Of a DNA stretch of 48,070 nucleotides, positions 42,997 to 48,070 are shown piece by piece. The DNA comes from an uncultured Parabacteroides sp. Its GTDB lineage: Bacteria; Bacteroidota; Bacteroidia; Bacteroidales; Tannerellaceae. Within the stretch, counting starts at the first letter, position 1. Each line of letters begins with the position of its first letter. The stretch is taken from positions 1 through 48,070 of the forward strand of contig CAAGLQ010000261.1 of NCBI GenBank assembly GCA_900770835.1. The letters are read 5' to 3'. The notes beneath the pieces are model-generated. The model saw only the letters and a program-made list of their open reading frames with translations. It searched no databases and was not told where the DNA came from. The translations under genes and the position numbers were made by a program.

Positions 42997-45497
42997 CAAC
43001 CATTCTTTCTGTGTATTATCTCGACTGAGAAGTCGACCCCCAGCTCAGTAAGTTGCTTTAGCAATTCATTCCAATAATAGGGACGTTGGCCTTTCCACTT
43101 ATGGATTTTTTTCTTTGTGTTCATCCACCAGATGTAAAGCTGATTATTATGATTATTAGAATGTATAGTCTTATTTTCCTTCGCAAAAGCCAGATAACGT
43201 TCACAGTTTTGCTTGAATGACAACTCGGTGATGTTAGTTGGAATATGCCTATCCGCAAATTCCTGTAATGTCTCTTCAAACCTCTTCTGCTGATCCTCGT
43301 TGATTTTCATTCCATGTGCAACAGCTCGAAAATACCACTTACATAGTTGCTTCTCAGAAGGTTCTCCATACTGTAATGGAAAATGTCCATGTTCTTCAAC
43401 AAACTGGCGGAATTTGGCCAGTGTCTCATCGAAGTCCATGGGCATCTTGATGATTTTAAACTCTTTGATATCCTCGTCGTAGGCTTTCGATCGAAGGCCG
43501 AAATAACCCTTTTCGTAATGCACAAAACGTTTAGCCTTATCGGCGACCAATACGCTTCTCAGGCTTCTCCGGTTCACCTTCGGATGATGCTGATGTATCT
43601 GTTCCAATAGGGCAGTAATATGCACTGGTTCGGAATAGGCTTGTAACAACTGTTCCACCCGATCAGGAACATTGCCGCAATATATATGATCCCATTCGTC
43701 GAGGCTATACCGTCCAGAGCGTCCAATAGGTTTAATAAGAGGGTTTCTCAGGATATAGTGTTTCAATTGGATCGGCTTTGTATATCTATGCGCAGGGTAC
43801 TTCTCTTTGAATTTTTGGAATAGCTCATCGCACGCGAGTGGATGCCCCGCCTCTCTTAGCAGGCCAACCATTTCTTGATCTACTGCGACATAGTTTTGTT
43901 TAATGATTATCTTTCCGTCCTCAGTCGTGTCTAAGCCAAATACCCTGTTTGCCATTAGGTTGAGCAGCTCATGTGCCAGTTTATATTCATGGATATCCAG
44001 TTCGTCAATCAACGCTGACAGATGCAGGGTAGTCGTCTCCGAATAACTGGCAGATACCCACTGAGTCAATTGGGCATAACACGCCTCAAGGTCAAAAGAG
44101 GGGAGGAGTTTTCGATTAATGACCACCGACATAGCAGGCAGTTCTATTGGCTCAAATTGATATACAAACATACCAATCCTGCCCCTTCTATTGGCCCACG
44201 CTCGATCAACGCCATCATTGATCCCAAACAGTTGCATAAGTGCCCCAAATTGCGATAGTCCCATACCAGGGAGCTCCCGTTTCTGAATACGAATCCACTC
44301 AGGTGTATCAGACGTGACATAAGGCAAGGCAAATAGACCCGCATAATGTGTTAGTTCCCTACTGTTTATGATCTCTAATACGGGTAGTTTGACAGGATGA
44401 GCAAGGTTGTATCGAACACCAGTGATGGATATGCCCAATGCTTCGCTCACCTCTAGAGCCAAGTGTCTCTTACCATCCACCAACCCAAAATAGAGGCTGT
44501 AGATCTGCTCATTTAAATTCTTTGAGGCCAAGAGATGCTTATAGGCGATATAGAAGCAGGGATAATAGCCATATTTCTGATGATGGTCTGTTATGAATGT
44601 CCAATCGGGTAGATTCTCTTGCGTCGATAACAGGCTCAGTGCTTTGTCATCCAGCCCCCAGCAGCGATTAAATTCAGCATTCAAAGCTCCATTCTGCTCC
44701 ATGATTAACTGAATAGATCTTTCGCCAACATGATAGGGAAACAATTGTTTGTAGGCCTCTTTTTCCGCTCCAAATAAAGCTATCAAATCGTTAAGTTGGA
44801 TCCCTTGTTTGTTCAGTAAATTACGAGTTAAGTGTGGCAGCTTGGCTTTCAGTTGCTCGTAGCGAATCGTCAGATAAAGCCGTTTGCCTTTATTCAAGAA
44901 AAAGCTCGCTTTCTCGGCATCGGTTAAAGAAAGCCGATCCTGGAGCTGCTCATACCTCGTTTGATACAAAGTGAGCACTCGCTCATTCAGGTCATCCACT
45001 TTAACCAACAAATCCAACGAAATCCTCAGATAGCTCTGTAACAGCCTGCGTAAAGCCACATTTTCCGCAAGCGAAAAATCCCTGTTTACAGGCAGTAGAA
45101 ATTCCTGCCTCCCCAGAATAGCCTTATGTAATTCAACGACATTGGGGTATAACGAGCGAAAATAGGCAGACACTTTATCCCCTTCCCCAAATACCGAATT
45201 ATACGTTTCACAAAGTAATGGATCGACTTTCCTAATCGTGGCCTCCTCCAGTTCCCGTTGCAGCTCTTGAGCTGTCAGGATAAAGTCATCCGACACCTTT
45301 CGCATCAAAGCCTGTACCTCGTCAAACGATATATCACCCATGTTCCATATTCGTTTGAGGTCATTCATATGATCAGCGTATTGGAATAGGTCCCGTACCT
45401 GTTTCATCCCAACTGAGGACAAAGCATGAAAGGTCCGGGCAGAAAGTCTGCCCTCATTACATAACAGCGATAGAGAAGTATTCAAATCCAAATCCAT
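42996..45497 (-). CDS. Putative nucleic-acid-binding protein (alpha-CTD-like, winged-helix, HA-like), intact copy
   Basis: The 833-residue protein begins with an RNAP alpha-CTD-like helix-hairpin-helix (EGRLSARTFHALSSVGMKQVRDLF, MGDISFDEVQALM). A helical middle part includes HHQKYGYYPCFYIAYKHLLASKNL and the helix-turn-helix-like LALEVSEALGISITGVRYNL. Two winged-helix-like modules follow at about 560-620 (LLREAGHPLACDELFQKFKE, IKPIGRSGRYSLDEW) and 630-690. The C-terminus (about 700-825: FDETLAKFRQFVEEHGHFPL, KQNCERYLAFAKEN) resembles helicase-associated domains. No signal peptide, TM segment or catalytic motif is visible. It is the intact paralog of the split gene pair at 39303-41792. A role in DNA or RNA metabolism or regulation is inferred; the whole-protein family is unknown to me. 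Confidence 0.82.
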
Positions 45498-45516
45498 AAG
45501 CTACTTATAAAATCAA

Positions 45517-45552
45517 GACAGGGATGAAGCCCTGTCCTGAAAACTCAGGACA
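45517..45552 (-). promoter_or_regulatory. Two overlapping, mutually exclusive hairpins in the leader of the 833-residue gene
   Basis: Read on the minus strand, TGTCCTG pairs with CAGGACA (45533-45552, 6-nt loop). The overlapping GACAGGG pairs with CCCTGTC (45517-45536, 6-nt loop). The arms share GACA, so both stems cannot form together. The downstream hairpin is followed by TTGATTTTAT about 20 nt before the start codon at 45497. This resembles an antiterminator/terminator pair, or it ends the operon from 45646. No leader peptide or ligand site is recognised. Confidence 0.45.
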
Positions 45553-45645
45553 AAAATAAACGGAATGCCCGCAAATCAGACAAAAAAAAGCAATTATTAC
45601 TCTATATCGACCCACTTTCACTGTTTCGCAACAGTCAATGGAAAC

Positions 45646-46743
45646 TCAACCCCCTAATATCCCAATCACATTCATCAAGAACCAGCTATCAAACCCCTGA
45701 AACGTCAATCGTTTCACGTTGGCCCCATCCCGATGCACCTCGATCCCATCACTATAGGGTGTCACGCCAATCATCTTGGCGTAGGGTACCTTTTGCGCCG
45801 CGGTTGAACATTGGAAAATCAGATTTTTGTTCGTGACATAAAGGGTACCCGTACCCTTGTTATCCATGTAGGAATGCTCGACAGGTCGGATCTTGCTGCC
45901 ACCCATGTGATAGGTCACCCCTTTCATCACCCGTAAAGACCAGCCACTCCTTCGGCCAGCATACTCCTTGACCGTCTTCTCCTGATACATCGTCACCCCA
46001 TTGTAGGTCCACAGGACGGACTCACCTTTCCCCAGAATGATCGGAGCCGAAAAACCGCACTGCGGAACTACTCCATTCTGGAGTTTCTTGAGAATGCTGA
46101 TCTGTCCCAGTCTATTGATCTCGCTGTTTTGATATTTCACGGGCAGGTTGTTGATTGGAAGCTGCAGATAGCTCACATAGTCATCGATCTTCTGCTGATC
46201 CGCATCTGAGATAGAATCATCATGCATAAAGTTAGTTGCCGCTTTATTCAGCACATACAGATAGGCATCCTCGATGCCCTCCTGTGCCATCGGAAACTTA
46301 CGCAGCACCTTCTCGCACCGTTGATGCGCTACCGGCAAGGTCAGCCCACCCGTAAAGTACTCCACCATAAAGCCACGCATCAGTTTCTTGGTGAACTCAT
46401 CCACCGCACCAAACTGGTTCACCTGGCCATACGATACCCCGATGACCGATAGAAACTCATCCATCAAGCGCATCGAGGTGGGGGAGTAGGGTCGATGGAT
46501 ACTTGCGGTATAGGCTCTGATTTCCGCTTCCGCAATTTTGCAGACATCTTCATCCGACAGGTACGCATTCCCCTTCAGTCGTTGTCTAGCCTGTTGCACC
46601 TGGATGGCCGTCGTCCGCAGGGTGAAATACCCGCTTACGACCGCTCTAAAATCGTTCAGTCCCTGGTCATGTTTCTCTTCGCACTCCTTATGCGCCCGTG
46701 AGAACCACCCTGCCTCTTTGCCACAATATTTACAAGTACCCAT
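45646..46743 (-). CDS. Zinc-ribbon protein with C-terminal bacterial PH-like domain
   Basis: The 365-residue protein starts with a zinc-binding motif (CKYCGKEAGWFSRAHKEC). A helical middle region (about 25-210) follows. The C-terminal beta-rich part (about 225-360) contains GKGESVLWTYNGVTMYQEK, GTGTLYVTNKNLIFQCSTAAQKVPYAKMIGVTPYSDGIEVHRDG and an ending helix (FQGFDSWFLMNVIGIL), typical of bacterial PH/GRAM-like domains that bind lipids or proteins. It starts 5 bp after the PP2C gene and should be co-expressed with it. No catalytic motif is seen. It may be an adaptor in a phosphorylation pathway; that role is inferred from the neighbour only. Confidence 0.82.
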   Translation of the reverse strand: MGTCKYCGKEAGWFSRAHKECEEKHDQGLNDFRAVVSGYFTLRTTAIQVQQARQRLKGNAYLSDEDVCKIAEAEIRAYTASIHRPYSPTSMRLMDEFLSVIGVSYGQVNQFGAVDEFTKKLMRGFMVEYFTGGLTLPVAHQRCEKVLRKFPMAQEGIEDAYLYVLNKAATNFMHDDSISDADQQKIDDYVSYLQLPINNLPVKYQNSEINRLGQISILKKLQNGVVPQCGFSAPIILGKGESVLWTYNGVTMYQEKTVKEYAGRRSGWSLRVMKGVTYHMGGSKIRPVEHSYMDNKGTGTLYVTNKNLIFQCSTAAQKVPYAKMIGVTPYSDGIEVHRDGANVKRLTFQGFDSWFLMNVIGILGG

Positions 46744-46748
46744 ATTCC

Positions 46749-48032
46749 CTACTGTTCACACTTATCCTCCGGTTCCTTTGTCTCCTCCGGCAACGCTATC
46801 GTCTCCTCCTCAGGATCCACAGACGCCGGAACAGGTTCATCCACCTTCAGACTCTTTCTAAATTTCGTTTCTTCACCTTTGATAGACCGCAGGCGGTAGT
46901 CCAGTCTCCCAGCCTCCTCCTTGGCCTTAACCAGATCCTTCTGGGCATACTCCAGATTGATCTGTCGGCCTCTATCCAACCGAGCCGAATCACCCGTCTC
47001 CTCGATCTTCTTCTCCAGCGTCAAGATCTTATCCTCGACCCCGTTCAGTCGTTTCGACACCTCCTCCTTTTGGAAGGCAGTCAGCAAGAAGAAGGATTCA
47101 GGCAGATTCGAATCATCGAATACCGCAGCCACTGACATATCATCCTTGCTACCCTTTTGGCTGATAATCGGCAAGCACTTGACCAATTCCTTTTTAGCCC
47201 TATCCATGCCACTCTTGATGATCAGCTTGAAGAGCTGTATGTAGAAATTGCTCAGGTTATACCCATCCCCATAGGAATCATCCAACCCATCGGAGCCCAA
47301 GAATACCGCCAGTGGAGATCCACCATCCCCTTGGTAGCAATAGCGAAACTCCTCCAATGCGTTGGAATCGCATAGTGAGGTCGTTTTGTTCAAAAAGCAA
47401 CGCTCATCCCAGGGAATCGGTTGCTCACAAACCAGCTTATCCTCCGCTATCCGCATTGACACACACTTGCCATCCCCCAGTTGGAAGGCAAACCAATAGT
47501 CCGGAGTTTGGACATAGGCCATCAGCGTACAGCCATACGTCTTTTCGAACGTCGCCTCTGGATCACCCCGCTTGGTCAGAAACTCCTCCTGGTATTTCCG
47601 CTCCACATGCGCCAGCTCCCATTCACTGAGGTCGTTTTCCCGGGCATGGGCAGCGATCCCGTTATCCCATTGACTGATGATCGAAGCGAACAGCCACTTC
47701 AGAGCTTGATGCGCCCTACAGTCCATCTGCTCATCGGTCGCCGTCGCCGCACTGAAGGTTGTCAGACCTGCACCCTCGAAGACCGATTTCTTCCCCTCCG
47801 GTGTAAAGGTAGCCTCCTCCATGTGCGCCACAAACGAACGGATCGCTTCCTTGGTGATCTCCACTGCAAAGGCGGAGCCATACTGACTGCGGAAGTAACG
47901 TTCACCCCCATGACCATCACTGACGATCGCCATGCTCAGCCCATCGGAGCTCTCCGCATAGGCGTAGTCCTGGCAAGGCTTGTCCGTGGACTTATGGCTT
48001 TCCCCCTGACAATGATGCTCTATACAGTTCAT
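46749..48032 (-). CDS. PP2C-family Ser/Thr protein phosphatase with C-terminal coiled coil
   Basis: The 427-residue protein has a PPM/PP2C domain (about 1-290) with the metal-binding motifs in order: DYAYAESSDGLSMAIVSDGHGG, FQLGDGKCVSM, LGSDGLDDSYGDGYNL and KDDMSVAAVFDD. It should be an active Mn/Mg-dependent phosphatase. A charged coiled coil (about 300-400) and an acidic tail (PEEETIALPEETKEPEDK) follow. Cytoplasmic; no signal peptide. The downstream zinc-ribbon/PH-like gene is 5 bp away. On the minus strand a TAA at 48052-48054, preceded by codons for YDEWD, could be the end of another gene upstream, outside the window. In other bacteria such phosphatases sit with vWA and kinase genes (TerY-P type sets); no such partner is visible here. 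Confidence 0.92.
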   Translation of the reverse strand: MNCIEHHCQGESHKSTDKPCQDYAYAESSDGLSMAIVSDGHGGERYFRSQYGSAFAVEITKEAIRSFVAHMEEATFTPEGKKSVFEGAGLTTFSAATATDEQMDCRAHQALKWLFASIISQWDNGIAAHARENDLSEWELAHVERKYQEEFLTKRGDPEATFEKTYGCTLMAYVQTPDYWFAFQLGDGKCVSMRIAEDKLVCEQPIPWDERCFLNKTTSLCDSNALEEFRYCYQGDGGSPLAVFLGSDGLDDSYGDGYNLSNFYIQLFKLIIKSGMDRAKKELVKCLPIISQKGSKDDMSVAAVFDDSNLPESFFLLTAFQKEEVSKRLNGVEDKILTLEKKIEETGDSARLDRGRQINLEYAQKDLVKAKEEAGRLDYRLRSIKGEETKFRKSLKVDEPVPASVDPEEETIALPEETKEPEDKCEQ

Positions 48033-48070
48033 TGCGTGACAGGGTTAGCGATTAATCCCACTCATCATAA

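Overview
The window looks like a chromosomal segment of a Bacteroidales bacterium, probably close to Parabacteroides or Bacteroides. The evidence is a SusC/SusD pair with an ECF-sigma/FecR switch, matches to the Bacteroidetes promoter consensus (TTTG about 20 bp before TAnnTTTG), few strong Shine-Dalgarno sites, and SPII lipoproteins. I cannot fix the species.

Region A (1-21.2 kb) is the most unusual part. Four transcription units surround a stand-alone LytTR DNA-binding protein (4398-4757). They are: (i) a leftward operon of envelope proteins (TPR protein, membrane protein, lipoprotein, secreted protein running off the left edge); (ii) the LytTR gene plus a membrane-anchored protein resembling phosphodiester glycosidase (NAGPA); (iii) a rightward six-gene operon encoding an Hsp70 with an internal zinc ribbon, a zinc-ribbon/TM/LysM protein, a 1453-residue helical-repeat protein, a J-like protein without HPD, a GrpE-like protein and a kinase-like/AAA+ fusion; (iv) a leftward 1531-residue protein with a CoiA/DUF6035-like N-terminus, six long WG-rich repeats and an S1-like C-terminus. 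Upstream of all four units I find the same box (about ATTTCATACAA), 38-39 bp before a TAnnTTTG-like -7 element. In three of the four it is clearly duplicated with a 21-bp period, the spacing known for LytTR regulators such as ComE and AgrA. This suggests one co-regulated chaperone/unfoldase system linking cytoplasm and envelope. I know of no named description of it.

Region B (21.4-39.3 kb) is a leftward polysaccharide utilisation locus for amino sugars. Transcription order is ECF sigma, FecR anti-sigma, STN-containing SusC, SusD, two tandem paralogous exported proteins (probably alpha-helical-barrel enzymes), an MFS sugar porter, N-acylglucosamine 2-epimerase, GH20 beta-hexosaminidase, and a ROK kinase-MurQ fusion. 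The last two genes each carry a frameshift, so the distal operon is either decaying or contains sequence errors. The gene set predicts salvage of GlcNAc and possibly MurNAc.

Region C (39.3-48.07 kb) has two paralogous, uncharacterised, putative nucleic-acid-binding proteins (alpha-CTD-like helix-hairpin-helix, winged-helix and helicase-associated-like segments). One is intact (833 aa); the other is interrupted by an in-frame TAG exactly where the intact copy has Leu. Between them lie a tRNA-Gly(CCC), a 66-bp-period repeat and a long gap. A zinc-ribbon/PH-like protein and a PP2C phosphatase end the window.
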